From Choristoneura fumiferana (lineage: Eukaryota; Arthropoda; Insecta; Lepidoptera; Tortricidae): 64,000 nt of DNA. The stretch lies in NCBI RefSeq assembly GCF_025370935.1, contig NC_133476.1, positions 8,050,240 through 8,114,239 of the forward strand. Reading direction: 5' to 3'. Made by a program: the position numbers and the translations under genes. The notes beneath the pieces are model-generated. The model saw nothing but the letters and a program-made list of their open reading frames with translations, searched no databases and was not told the origin of the DNA. Positions 23,890 through 34,529 of this stretch are shown here, one piece after another. Each line of letters starts with the position of its first letter. Positions within the stretch are counted from its first letter, which is position 1.

Positions 23890-24587
23890 TTTATAATATA
23901 ATCAGAATCTCGGAATGGACTATAACGATTCCGATGAAATTTGGTACGTTGGATTTTTCGGGGATGACAAATCGATATAGCTTGGTCTTATCTCTAAGAA
24001 AACGCTTATTATCGAGTTTTAGTCCAAGCAAAGCTCGGTCGCCCAGGTACTACATATTAATTAAGCACCCAAGACTCGATGACAAACATCCACATTTTTC
24101 ACAGAAATATCCATCACGACACTACATTCATAGAGACCTACAAACTTGTACGAACCGCTCAGTGCACGAGTCTACTATTCTAATCTAGTAAACTATTAGA
24201 TCAGGTAGTTACAATTGATATTCTGGGATTTTATAAAATTCCCCTGGGAATTCCCAAAACTCAGATCGTGGTCTTCATTGAGGTTGTGTTTAGAACAACT
24301 GTCCAAAATTTCAAGACTAAGCCCAGCGGTTGAAATTTCAAGATTGCATCCCTATCCCGTGGGAATATCGGGATAAAAAGTAGCTTATGTGTTATTCTAG
24401 ACATGCAGCTACCTACATACCAAATTTCATGACTCTAAGCCCAGTGGTTGTTATTTCGAGATTTTATATATCCCTATCCCGTGGGAATATCGGGATAAAA
24501 AGTAGCATATGTGTATTCCACATGTTAAGCTGTCTAAATACCAAATTTAATCCAAATCCTTCTAGCCGTTTCAGCGTGAAGGAGTAA

Positions 24588-24644
<57 letters not shown>

Positions 24645-24680
24645 GCACATAAACACACTTTCCCGTTTATAATATTAGTA
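23890..24680 (+). mobile_element. Dispersed repeat with 122-bp tandem units and (AC)n end
   Basis: The block starts near CGATTCCGATGAAATTTGG and ends in AGCGTGAAGGAGTAACAAAC, a CA microsatellite and TTATAATATTAGTAGGAT. Inside, CCCTATCCCGTGGGAATATC recurs at 24350 and 24472 (period 122), with a weaker third unit upstream. The ending is common in insect genomes as the 3' end of a retroelement-type repeat; I cannot name the class. Frames within it are by-products. Confidence 0.6.
24590..24637. repeat. (AC)24 microsatellite
   Basis: An uninterrupted AC run at the 3' side of the preceding repeat. The valine/cysteine-rich minus frame 24464-24658 is its translation artefact. Confidence 0.95.
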
Positions 24681-25971
24681 GGATTCTAGATCAGTAATAC
24701 TTATTTATAAATCAATAGAAGCTGTTGCCTAACCTGAGTTCATTCACTAGTTCACTACGCAGGACCGATTAGTTTAGAGAGCGGATATCTCCAATTTGTG
24801 AGGTCCCCCTTGGTACACGTGTGGGTTACTATAAGTACTCTATTTACCCTTTGGAATATGCGTAGTGATGGATCGATATATCTAAAGGAAGAAACGGACT
24901 GACTTATGCCAATGCACAGCCTAAACTACTCAAACTCAAACTCACAACATTAATTGACATAAAAACACACTACATCAGAACAAAACGCACATGACATTTA
25001 ATACCGTATTAACTCAAAATGCTACTGTATTACGAGTACATGATGAGTTCCATGTCGATTTAAAAAAAAACTCCAATATGCTTGGAAATGTCCGCCAAAC
25101 TGTCGCAAAAATAGTACACGAAGTTCTTCCGTATCCCTTTCCGGCCGAGATACTGTTTTTCCGAATTTTCTTCTAAAATGTCATTTAATTGTGGTTCGTG
25201 AATAGATGATTCACGCGCGCTCAGGATAGTTGCACGAATGCAGGTATTGAGCCGGCCGGAAAGGGAAGACTGCCACAAATTAATAAATAATGTACAATTA
25301 CATTGCTGTAGAGGCCGGCAACCCCACGTTCCGGCCGAGGCTTGTATAATGCTTTTCTCAAACATGACATAAAATAAAATAAAAAAAATTGAAATAAAGC
25401 ATGGCGGGACGCTAGTCTGTCGCCCTGTTGCGTGGGCGCGTGTCGCGCTGGCTGCTGGCGCGGCGGTTGCGGAGCGGGTGCTGTTGGCGTAGGCCGTGCT
25501 GGAGTGTGCGCGTTTGAAACATAAGACGGTCGCATTGCCGGCCAGCGGCCTGCAAAGTTGTATGAAATCTTATTGCAGACCGCTAGAGTGACCACGGGCA
25601 GGCAGGCGAGCCGCAGCGCCTGCAGCGCGATACTACTCGGCCTATTATTTGTAACACAACGTCAATATTTCATGTCGTGTTTGAGAAGTATCACTTCTCG
25701 GCCGCCTAGGCGGCCAAGAAATTGTTTGGAATTCCATTACAATGCAGGTTTTTTACTTTTTAAATTCAAGTCTAAGATTAAATTTAGGAAGAAACAGCGT
25801 CTTTAAAATTGTCTCGAACAGTGCCATTGTTTTTTTTTATTTTTAGTTCAAGCACAATTTAAGATACCGAATAAATGGTAACAAAAGAAAATGGATGAAG
25901 TAACTAAAAAGCGCTCAGTAACACTGAACTGTAATTTAGTTATATACTAATCTTCATTGCATTTAACTTTT

Positions 25972-26185
25972 TTTTCATCATCATCATCATCATGTCAGCC
26001 GAAAGACGTCCACTGCTGGACATAGGCCTCCCCCAAGGCTCTCCACTCAGACCGGTCTTGTGCTTTTCGCATCCACCGCGATCCCGCGATCTTAACCATG
26101 TCGTCGCTCCATCTTGTTGGAGGCCTACCGACAGCTCGTCTCCCGGTCCGCGGACGCCATTTGAGAACCTCCCGTAATAGTCGGA
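25972..26185 (-). mobile_element. RTE-like LINE, 3' segment of a 5'-inverted insertion
   Basis: Read in reverse it translates cleanly: EVLKWRPRTGRRAVGRP, PTRWSDDMVKIAGSRWMRK, then AQDRSEWRALGEAYVQQ, WTSFG and stop, followed by (ATG)n at the left edge. This is the least decayed copy of the family in the window. It adjoins a plus-strand piece of the same ORF's preceding part (26195-26595), giving the configuration expected from twin priming during reverse transcription. Confidence 0.85.
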
Positions 26186-26194
26186 GGCTCTGCG

Positions 26195-26595
26195 CTCGAA
26201 GTTGTTGACGAGTATGTATACCTAGGACAAACGGTCCAGTTAGGCAGGTCCAACTTCGAGAAAGAGATCACTCGTCGAATCCGACTCGGCTGGGCAGCGT
26301 TCGGGAAGCTTCGCAGTGTCTTTTTTATTCAAATTACCGCAGTTTGAAGTCAAAAGTCTTTGACCAGTGTGTGTTGCCAGTGATGACATACGGATCTGAG
26401 ACGTGGGCGCTAACGATGGGCCTCATGAGGAAGCTCAAAGTCACTCAAAGGGCTATGGAGAGGGCTATGCTCGGGGTTTCTCTGCGGGATGGAATCAGAA
26501 ATGATGATATCCGCAGTAGAACTAAGGTTACCGACATAGCCCGAAGAATTGCGAAACTGAAGTGGCAATTGGCGGGGCACATGGCCGATGGGGTC
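26195..26595 (+). mobile_element. RTE-like LINE, inverted 5' segment of the same insertion
   Basis: The plus strand reads EVVDEYVYLGQTVQLGRSNF, EKEITRRIRLGWAAFGKL, then after a one-base loss near 26340 continues SKVFDQCVLPVMTYGSETWA, MERAMLGVSLRDGIRNDDIR and AKLKWQLAGHMADG. These residues lie just N-terminal to those in 25972-26185, and the two pieces meet head to head. The segment is typical of the thumb region of RTE-type reverse transcriptases. Confidence 0.8.
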
Positions 26596-26954
26596 AAAAG
26601 GTTCTCGAACTTTTTTTTTATTAAATTATTATTTCTACTGAAATGGCATTACGAGTCGTATCGTGTACATTAAAAAAAAACAAGTATCGCAGGAAAGTAT
26701 AAGGACAACTTTTTAAAACCGTGCCTGAGCATTTAATTTAATATTTTAACGATTTTGCTTTATTTCCTGGCATTAAATATTGGAGAAAAGCACTAACATG
26801 CCTCAGCGGAAATGGCAATTCGTGGATTCGTATTTATTGACGGACTCAGCTACTCATCCACGAATTGCTGCTTCCCGGCCTCGGCAGTAATGTACTTACT
26901 AATTCAATACAGTTTAATTTTGAGTTAATACGGTATTGAATGTCATGTGCGACA

Positions 26955-27539
26955 AACACAGTAAAAACATAATAGGAGAAGAGAGAAACATTAGAAACTT
27001 TGCGCTGTAGTGTGATTCCAAAAGGACTCGCACACTACCACTAACACTACCGACACTAACATTTTGCACTTTCATTTTAATATAATGAAGGAGAGTACTA
27101 AGGAAAAAAAAATTGAAATCCAATCCTTAAAGGGGTGAAATACGGGATGAAATGTTGTATGGAATATCGAAACCACTGAAGCTGAAGTTCACAAACGTTT
27201 GATTTCAGACATGGTTTACGGCTTATAGGCTTATGGTGGCCCTGAAAGGTATGGAATAAGGAATGCCACGAGATACCCATCCAAGCTAGATAACAAGTAA
27301 ATGAAACAAGAATTGAGAAGTACCTACCTGTAGTCATAGAGCTCGCTATTCGACATTAGTCCAAAAGCTGTGTGGAATGTTATCTCAATAATGGCTAGTC
27401 CCATTAAAACTTATTTTTAGTGCGCTTTCACTTAATTTAAAGCATACGTACGTAATGGGCATTTTACTTACTGACCCGATGACGGCATCGTAGTTGGTAA
27501 CATAATTATGATGCTACTAAATGGACATTGATATGGTTG
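26955..27539. other. No recognised feature
   Basis: The minus frames 26914-27123 and 27098-27337 are unassigned and probably chance. Confidence 0.3.
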
Positions 27540-27687
27540 CCGTAATAGGGTGACACTCTTTCCCGGCCCGGATAACACCGAAATGGAAATACCGGCCCTG
27601 TTTTTCGTGTACACGCCCATAGAAGCTCCTGCCAGTTTTTATATAGGCGTGTTATCCGGGCCGGGAAAGAGTGTCACCCCCGTAATA
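27540..27687. mobile_element. 132-bp MITE with 8-bp TSD
   Basis: The element at 27548-27679 begins GGGTGACACTCTTTCCCGG and ends CCGGGAAAGAGTGTCACCC, with inverted homology of about 32 bp. CCGTAATA is duplicated at 27540-27547 and 27680-27687. An 8-bp duplication fits hAT, P or Merlin; the GGG ends do not look like hAT. The frame 27550-27753 across it is an artefact. Confidence 0.8.
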
Positions 27688-27689
27688 GT

Positions 27690-28380
27690 CCCAATCTTGA
27701 CCGTTGGATCAGATAAATTTGTGGCCAGTACCATCTTTTCCATAGCGCTCTAGGCTTCAGTAGGGCACCGAAACTCAGATATTTTGGCTTACATTAAAAT
27801 AATGACAACAGTTTAATGACATTATCATTAATAGGTACTTTCTAACGGGGCTTCATATTCGTTGGTGTTTAATAAATAAGTGCTAGGAGCTCCGCCATGT
27901 CCTGAGACGGCTGTTTGTGGCCAGTGACAGATTGCCTTTGGCATTGACTCTTGGGTTTACCCCGTCGATGATTGCAAGGTTTGTCCTGATTGCATTTTAA
28001 TTATACTTCCAGCCAGTTCATGTCAAAAAGATTCCGCTTTATTTTTTTACTAAAACCAACTAAAACATTACTCTATTAGGGTTCATAGAAACCAGTGAAT
28101 CAATTGCGATTTGCCACGTACATTTTTTTAGACTCGGACACACCAACGTTTTAAAATTGGTACCTAATTACTCAAAGGTTGGGGTGACATCCGGTCATGA
28201 AAAATTATCGCCACGAATACTATTATAATAACAAGACAGACACTCCTACACGTAGAAGAATGCATTAATCACTTTAAATAACATAACGATGTGAATATAT
28301 AAAAAACCGTCAACCGCAATTATTTACAATTGGATGGGTATGACCATTGTTGTTGTTACATAATTTCATGGTGTTATGGT
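27690..28380. other. No recognised feature
   Basis: Nothing assignable on either strand. Confidence 0.3.
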
Positions 28381-28387
28381 AGGTACT

Positions 28388-28548
28388 TTCATCATCATCA
28401 TCATGTCAGCCGAAAGACGTCCACTGCTGTACTTACATAGGCCTCCCCCAAGGCTCTCCACTCAGATCAGTCTTGTGCTTTCCGCATCTAACGCGATCCC
28501 GCGATCTTAACCAGGTCGTCGCTCCATCTTGTTGGAGGCCTACCGTAC
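28388..28548 (-). mobile_element. RTE-like LINE 3' end
   Basis: In reverse it carries GGCCTCCAACAAGATGGAGC, GGTTAAGATCGCGGGATCGC and AGTGGACGTCTTTCGGCTGA plus (ATG)n, nearly identical to 25972-26185 apart from an 8-base insertion (TACTTACA region) and truncation. Dead. Confidence 0.75.
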
Positions 28549-28617
28549 CGTAGGTACTTTACTTACTTTAAATTATGTATGTATTCACCTTAACCCGAGG
28601 CTTCGTTCGCGTTAGAA

Positions 28618-28715
28618 ACCTTGTAATCCTACCGTCAAGCAGCACTGCTTACTCGCTACTTATTGCTGTGCTTAGGCGTGCAGAAGACTGCCGGTTTGAA
28701 ATCTATTGGTGGAGA
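28618..28715 (+). repeat. LINE-tail remnant
   Basis: TAATCCTACCGTCAAGCAGC and AGAAGACTGCCGGTTTGAAA follow the order of the repeat at 58915-59203 on the same strand. Confidence 0.5.
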
Positions 28716-28719
28716 AGGT

Positions 28720-31670
28720 ATCTATACCTTACATGACTCAGCGGTGCCTCTAGCTCTATTAAGGTAGAGCGAGATTGTCTATACTATACACCGCTTCTGC
28801 GTGTGTCAAAATTTTATTTCGCACTGAAAACTGGAAAATGGAGCTCCTTGACATCTGGCGCGTAGAGCGAGCGCTCCTCTCGCTTTAACCCAAGGGCTGG
28901 CGCTGTACCCACTCTATCATTGAAACAATTGCGATTAAAAAAGATTGAATCTAGTGGAAAGCAGTTTAGTTTTATCAAGTTTACAGGATCCATAAACTCA
29001 TATTACAGTCCATTATAATAATCTATTATATCCACTGGCATAACTTCACTTGCTTAATCTGTGTTATTATGCATTATAACACAGTATTACACCAAAGCGT
29101 CTAAATTTATGTAGCAAATATTTAACGTTTTCAATGTAGCTCATAATTTTATGCAATATCCCTCAAACGTTAGGGTTCCATAGCCAAAGAGTACCCTAGT
29201 ACTAAATCTTCCCTATTTATACGTTTGACTGTCACAGAACTGTACTTTAAGCTGTAATAGGTATAGGTATAGGTAGTTGTAGGCACTTTAATTATTTTAA
29301 CCTCAAATAATAACAACAGAATCCTTATCTACTCATTACTTAATTACATACTTTTTAGCTACTTAATTCTTTACTTACTCTCGTAAATAAGAACGTAATT
29401 CGGTCTGTTTATCTATCTACATATCTGTTACGTCTAAAGGATATATGTTGTAAAATCAAGTGAAACAAGATTTTTGTTTATACGTTGTGATTTTTTTTAA
29501 TGAAGTGACAAGTATTGGACAAACAGCTGTTCGTTCTATAACCAAATCATATTTTCAAATTGACATTGAAAGTAGATAAAAACTAAACTACAACAATATA
29601 AGTACACGCGTGTACATAGTATATTTCTCGCGGGACGGCGATAAACAAATTCTTCGCAGATAGATGGAGTCGCGGGCAACAGCTATTCAATTCAATTAAA
29701 TTCAATAGATTTAGATTATTGCCAATTTTTGACTTACGCAGTTCACCCAGTCGTCTCGTGATCATGGCGCATGCAACTGTCGAGTATCGAGCTGTTCTAA
29801 AATCAAGGTACGCGGAACTAAACCCGAATTTAATTCATAAAATTACGCAGTAATTGTTGTATAAGCGACGAATGATCTCATTTGATTTATACATGTTGAT
29901 TTGATTGGACGTTTTCCGAAGTCTTCATGTGTGTGAGTCCGACTCGTGCTTGGCCGGTTTTTTGTAAACTATGTTGCCCTTGCGCAGGTCGCGTTGCAGC
30001 GTTACCCAACATCGAAAGTAGATACCACTATAAATCATTACGGTTAGTTCGGTAGGTAAGGCCACGGCAAGGTAAGTGAATTCAAACCTAATTCAAACAG
30101 ACTGTCTTGACACTGTTTTAACGTATTATGGAAAAAAAGTGGGCCTAGTGAGAACTGAGGGTTCCGAACATATTATATGGTTATAATTACAGTTTTAATT
30201 TCAAGTGGACATGGAAAATAACAGGAGAGGCTTTTGCCAGGCTGTGGGGTATCAAATAAGATAGGTACATAAAACTTTTAATTTTTTGTACGTTTGGTCA
30301 AAATAGAATGTTGGCGGATGGTGAAATAATAGTGTTTCTTCAAAAAATACAATCATCATTTTCTTTTGTCAATGATGAAATACTACATTTTTTATACAGT
30401 TTGTAGAGACCATAAACAACATTTGACACTAATTTCTCGTCATGACGAAAGCAAAATTAGATCTAACGGACACTCTTCTCATGGCTATACATAAAGCATA
30501 GATCTATCTACGTTATTAATGAACTAAAATTATTTTAGTTCACTGATATGGACCTCAATAAAACTTATCTATCTACATACTTATAAATCTAATATGGTAG
30601 ATATATAACTATAGGTATATATTTATTTAAGAAAGTTTTAGTTAAGAATTTCGTTTTTAATGCAAGATTTTTGCTGATTGTACACTTTGTTGACTGTATT
30701 TGCATTGCCATCCAAACTATATAATCCGTTCCAAGTTTCAAGTCGATGCCATTAACCGTTGAAGAGTTCCATCCTGCATAGAAGATCCCGGCCTGATCAC
30801 CACAATTACTGCCTACCAGATTACAATGTCACTATATGCCATTTGAATGACTAATTTTTTAGTTCTGTAACTAAGGGACCACATACATCCCTCTTTGCTC
30901 TTTTCATGTAATTTTTTTCTTTAGTTTTATACTATTTAGTTTTTAAGTATTATATTTGAAATCATTTTATTTTGAAAAAATGACTTCTGCCAAGTTTTTT
31001 GCGGCGCATTCTTCTTGGCAATGATGGTCTTTCCGAAAATCGATGGTAGTTTAAAAAAAATACGTGTAAAAGTGCCCGTTGCGGACTATTTTTTACAAAA
31101 ATGATTAAAATTTGAATTAAATGGTCCTAATAACAATTATAGTACTTATAGCAAATGCTGTTGTCAATAAATATCTACACATACGTTATAATTGTATTGG
31201 TGATGCGGCTGCGGTCCATACATAATTATCTGCCCGTCATTCTTTCAGCTCAATCGAATACCAGGAAGAAGTCGAGAATGGTTTGAATTTTTTTAAACAA
31301 AAACTTACAGAACTTTGCAAAGTAAATCCATTTATATTAGGCCTACGTGTCTGTTTCAGTCGAATTTTGGCATGTTGCCTGTGTGCACAATGTCTTTCGC
31401 GGCTTATAGAACGATGCGAAAGCGACATGTTAGTCCACAGGCCTGATAAGAGAAGTTTGCGGAGATTGGTGCAGAACCGCTTTGATGTCGTTTCTGTCTC
31501 TTGTCAGCAAATGTCATGAACCAGGCTTCATCACGATACTAGCGACCCTCAAAGGTGAATAAAAGCTTGAAAAAAACAGTATGAAGGTGCTTAACTAGTC
31601 ATTGCGTATTAAATCATTTATAGATTTAAACAAATAATGAATTGTTAGATGACTCAAAAAATACATTTTA
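28720..31670. other. No gene; scattered repeat remnants
   Basis: Recognisable scraps: AGGGTTCCATAGCCAAAGAG at about 29172, GTCCGACTCGTGCTTGGCCG at about 29938 (reverse end of the dispersed 'ggccaag' repeat), GAGAGGCTTTTGCCAGGCTG at about 30222 (LINE tail), GAACTAAAATTATTTTAGTTC palindrome at 30522-30542 and TTTGCGGCGCATTCTTCTTG at about 30997. None forms a complete element. Confidence 0.4.
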
Positions 31671-31674
31671 ATGA

Positions 31675-32159
31675 TGGCCATATACCATCCTTCCTATCGT
31701 CCAATCGGCATGACGCTGCCGATTGGATCGGTTAGAACTGACAGTGTGTGGGCGTGGATTGGCATGACAGTTGTACTTGACGGCACAATCAAATTTCAAT
31801 TATTTTGGCTTGATCATGCCGATTGGAGCGTGTATGGCAGTCGGCGATCGTCAGTTCAGTAAACTCAAGATTTTTGTCGGTGGTAGACGCGTCGTACCGC
31901 GAAGTATATGAGTAAACTGAATTCTTTTCATTAAATACTGTATGCATCACTCTGCCCAACTTTTTTTTATCACGAGTAAAATGGCCAAAACCGCAAACAC
32001 ATCGTCGTCTGTCACTGGTGACGCCATGATTTCAACTGAACGTCGCTGCCAATTGGACAGTTCAAACTGATCGTGTGTGGTGTATATGGACGAACTGCAG
32101 ATTGGATCATGTCTGCAGCGTCATACCGATTGGACGATAGGAAGGACGGTGTATGGCCA
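31675..32159. mobile_element. 484-bp TIR element with internal direct repeats
   Basis: GGCCATATACCATCCTTCCT at the left is matched in reverse by AGGAAGGACGGTGTATGGCC at the right; inverted homology runs about 44 bp with a few mismatches. Internally, TGCCGATTGGATCGG and TGCCAATTGGACAG (near 31718 and 32048) are direct repeats, as are GTGTGTGG blocks. No transposase frame is present, and no clean target duplication is visible. Confidence 0.65.
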
Positions 32160-32164
32160 GCAGA

Positions 32165-32636
32165 CAGATTGATGAATTTTAATAAATCAACACTCCACTC
32201 ACTGCCTACAGTATAATTTAAGCACACTTGATAATGAAGAAATAAAAAATTTAAGATCATCACTAGAGTATACTGGTACCTACTACCGTTTACATGTCAC
32301 GATTCTCTTCATCTATGTATGAATAAATTTAATCTATCATTTTAGAGTTCTGTAATAATAAGGGACCTTATTAGTTATTTATTACTAAAGCTCCGCTGTT
32401 TGTCCGTCTGTCAGTCCGTCTGTCATAACAATTAAGTACTAAAAATACGGATTTTCTAACTTTTATTTTTCTTTTCTTATGTTGATTAGACCATGTCAAT
32501 AACAATCTTAAATGACATACACTGTTATCACTGGAACATTCAAAGATACCAACAAATTTTCACGGAACCCTCGATGCGCGAGTCCGACTCGCACTTAGTT
32601 TCAATAGTTAAACATTCCACGTTCTTCACAGCATTA
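32165..32636. other. No gene; dispersed repeat scrap at 32560-32600
   Basis: CACGGAACCCTCGATGCGCG and AGTCCGACTCGCACTTAG is the reverse end of the common 'ggccaagtgcgagtcgga' repeat. Confidence 0.45.
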
Positions 32637-32637
32637 G

Positions 32638-33188
32638 AATTAATAAATCAGACGAACTTACCCTAAGTGATGTCTGATGATAATTTTGTGAACGTTTCAT
32701 CCGAAGAGATAATAAGTAAATTAACATGTAGTATCGACTTTACGGTACTGGATGCCGCGTTTTTAAGAGTATCTAGAAAAATAAAAATATTTATTGTCTC
32801 TGGTCACTCTTACCATAAACAGCTCCCTTCTATAATGTCACTTTTTTAGAGCTATTAAGTCTAGAATCTAGATAGATACTATCTAGATTAGTATCTATCC
32901 AGATTCTAAACTTAGCATGTAAGCTAGAATACCTACATGTGTATGCATGTAAGTATATTATGGGTGTGTGTAGCTATATATCTCTGGGAACGACACAGGC
33001 ATATACCTACTACACACCCTTTTTATCCGACTGCAAGGAGTGGTATTGTTTTTGCCAATACTAGAAGGAATAAAAGTGGAGGGGTAAGATTGTTTAAATG
33101 GGAGGGTTATTATCTCTTCGGATGAAACGTTCACAAAATTATCATCAGACATCACTTAGGGTAGGTAAGTTCGTCTGATTTATTAATT
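32638..33188. repeat. Recent inverted duplication, arms of about 78 bp
   Basis: The left arm 32638-32715 (CAGACGAACTTACCC ... GAAGAGATAATAA) and right arm 33107-33188 are near-identical inverses, differing by a 4-base GGTA expansion. A central perfect-stem hairpin lies at 32858-32912. The inner part of the left arm plus GTAAATTAACATGTAG is also repeated directly just beyond the right arm at 33197-33236. Both arms give the same spurious peptide start on opposite strands. Confidence 0.7.
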
Positions 33189-33239
33189 TTGTTTCACGTT
33201 TCATCCTCGAGATAATAAGTAAATTAACATGTAGATATT

Positions 33240-33660
33240 TAGAGCTAGTGTTGGCAAATATCTATGGGGGAGACCCATTTATAATTAAAACTGTATATTA
33301 TTTAATAGGTTTTTATTTTACACAAATAAAGTTTTTATAATAAACAAAACAGTCTTTTCCTTAAATTTAATTGAGATCAATAATAGTTATTGGTACTTAA
33401 TCAACTTTCCCAGTTGGGACAAAAAATAGAAAATGTAGGCCTATAGAGTATACTCTGCAGGAAACTGCCAGGGTTTACTCTATATCCTTGTTAAACCTAA
33501 AATACTGAACACATGTTTTTTAATTAATAATCTGAGGTTGTAGGTTCTTAATTATTTTAATACAACTTATACTACCTACACACCTATAAGGTACAAAAGT
33601 TCCCAAACTCAACTACAATCATATCTTATTTATTATTATTATTATTATTATTTTTTTTTT
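33240..33660. other. No gene; (ATT)n/(T)n run at right edge
   Basis: An ATT microsatellite merging into poly-T at 33630-33661 precedes the recombinase stop codon; on the minus strand this is an A-rich stretch just after the gene. Confidence 0.5.
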
Positions 33661-33662
33661 TA

Positions 33663-34523
33663 TTAATTATTAGAGCAGCTTAAGACAGAATTAGCAAATG
33701 TAGTGTCTGCCATAGGTGTAACTGGTAAATTGTAATGCTTTGCAAAAACAAGAGATCTTGATGACCATTCTGCTGTCTTTTTAATAATATCTAAAGAAAC
33801 TCCTCTATTATTTGCTTTGGACGTAGCTGCATGTCTGGTACTATGTGACGAGAACAAGGAAGTATCAATGCCGCTAAGCTTTAATACTTCCTTGATCCAG
33901 CGACTCACTGTTTGTGAAGATGCCTTTTTATAAGGCCGCTTAGATGTCAAAATAAGATAGTTTTCCTGATTCCTTAACAACTTTGTCTTATCTAGGTATG
34001 CAATTAGAGTTTTTGCTGGACATAATTGTGGATTTTCAAAGTAAGGTAAGTATAATGTACATGTTTTTCTAGTAGAAACTGATGTCTTAATTATATCTGT
34101 TATTAATATGGTAACATTGTCATTGTTAATATGAATGTCATTCACTTTAATAGATGAGATCGTTTGCACACGATGTGCAGTAGAGAGGGAAAGTAATGTG
34201 ACAAGCTTACGAGACAGATTATCTAAACTAAGAACAGATGTATCTAGTTTGTTTAAGAAACCAAGCACAATATCCGGGTCCCATGTGTGTGTATATTTGG
34301 GTAGAGATGGTCTTAGCCGGTATGCACCCTTCAGGAACCTCTTTATGCACATATCAGTCCCAATTTTAGAGTCTATAAGCAAGGAGAGGGCAGAACGATC
34401 CGAGTTTAATGTGGCGTAACAGATGTTCCTAAAAATTCCATCCCAGTCTTCAGTTATGTCTCTCAAAGAAAAAAATAAATATAATAAATTGCTAAACCAC
34501 TGGATAAAATATTCTGGAAACAT
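33663..34523 (-). CDS. Tyrosine recombinase of a mobile element (DIRS-type, Crypton possible)
   Basis: The 286-residue protein is a tyrosine recombinase, which cuts and rejoins DNA through a covalent 3'-phosphotyrosine. All expected active-site residues are visible: Arg118 in AHRVQTISS, probable Lys146, His227 and Arg230 in SHSTRHAATS, Trp253 in EWSSRS and Tyr264 in AKHYN. Before them, SDRSALSLL and KRFLKGAYRLRPSLPKY-TWDP are typical of the core-binding region in insect DIRS-like recombinases. An in-frame stop lies eight codons before the chosen ATG, so the first 35 residues are bounded, though they look less conserved. No reverse transcriptase, RNase H or terminal repeat is visible nearby, so this is a lone recombinase: a fragment, a Crypton-like element or a co-opted gene. 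It is uninterrupted. Confidence 0.82.
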   Translation of the reverse strand: MFPEYFIQWFSNLLYLFFSLRDITEDWDGIFRNICYATLNSDRSALSLLIDSKIGTDMCIKRFLKGAYRLRPSLPKYTHTWDPDIVLGFLNKLDTSVLSLDNLSRKLVTLLSLSTAHRVQTISSIKVNDIHINNDNVTILITDIIKTSVSTRKTCTLYLPYFENPQLCPAKTLIAYLDKTKLLRNQENYLILTSKRPYKKASSQTVSRWIKEVLKLSGIDTSLFSSHSTRHAATSKANNRGVSLDIIKKTAEWSSRSLVFAKHYNLPVTPMADTTFANSVLSCSNN

Positions 34524-34529
34524 TTTGAG

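Larger units (their letters stand above)
24983..26953. mobile_element. Possible larger element with inverted ends enclosing later insertions
   Basis: GCACATGACATTTAATACCG at 24988 is matched in reverse by CGGTATTGAATGTCATGTGC near 26930-26949, and partial similarity continues on both sides of the pair. Between them are CGGCCGG-rich segments (AAGCCTCGGCCGGAACGTGG in reverse around 25330), a 16-bp perfect palindrome GGCCGCCTAGGCGGCC at 25700-25715, and the LINE insertion at 25972-26595. The pairing is real, but whether it bounds one element is uncertain. Confidence 0.4.

Noticed and set aside
24464..24658. Minus frame with Cys-Val repeats
   Set aside because: Translation of the AC microsatellite.
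25221..25595. 124-codon minus frame rich in Pro, Ala, Arg
   Set aside because: It runs through a CGGCCGG- and GC-rich repeat; no motif, and frame not supported elsewhere.
34135..34419. 94-codon plus frame
   Set aside because: Antisense shadow of the tyrosine recombinase.
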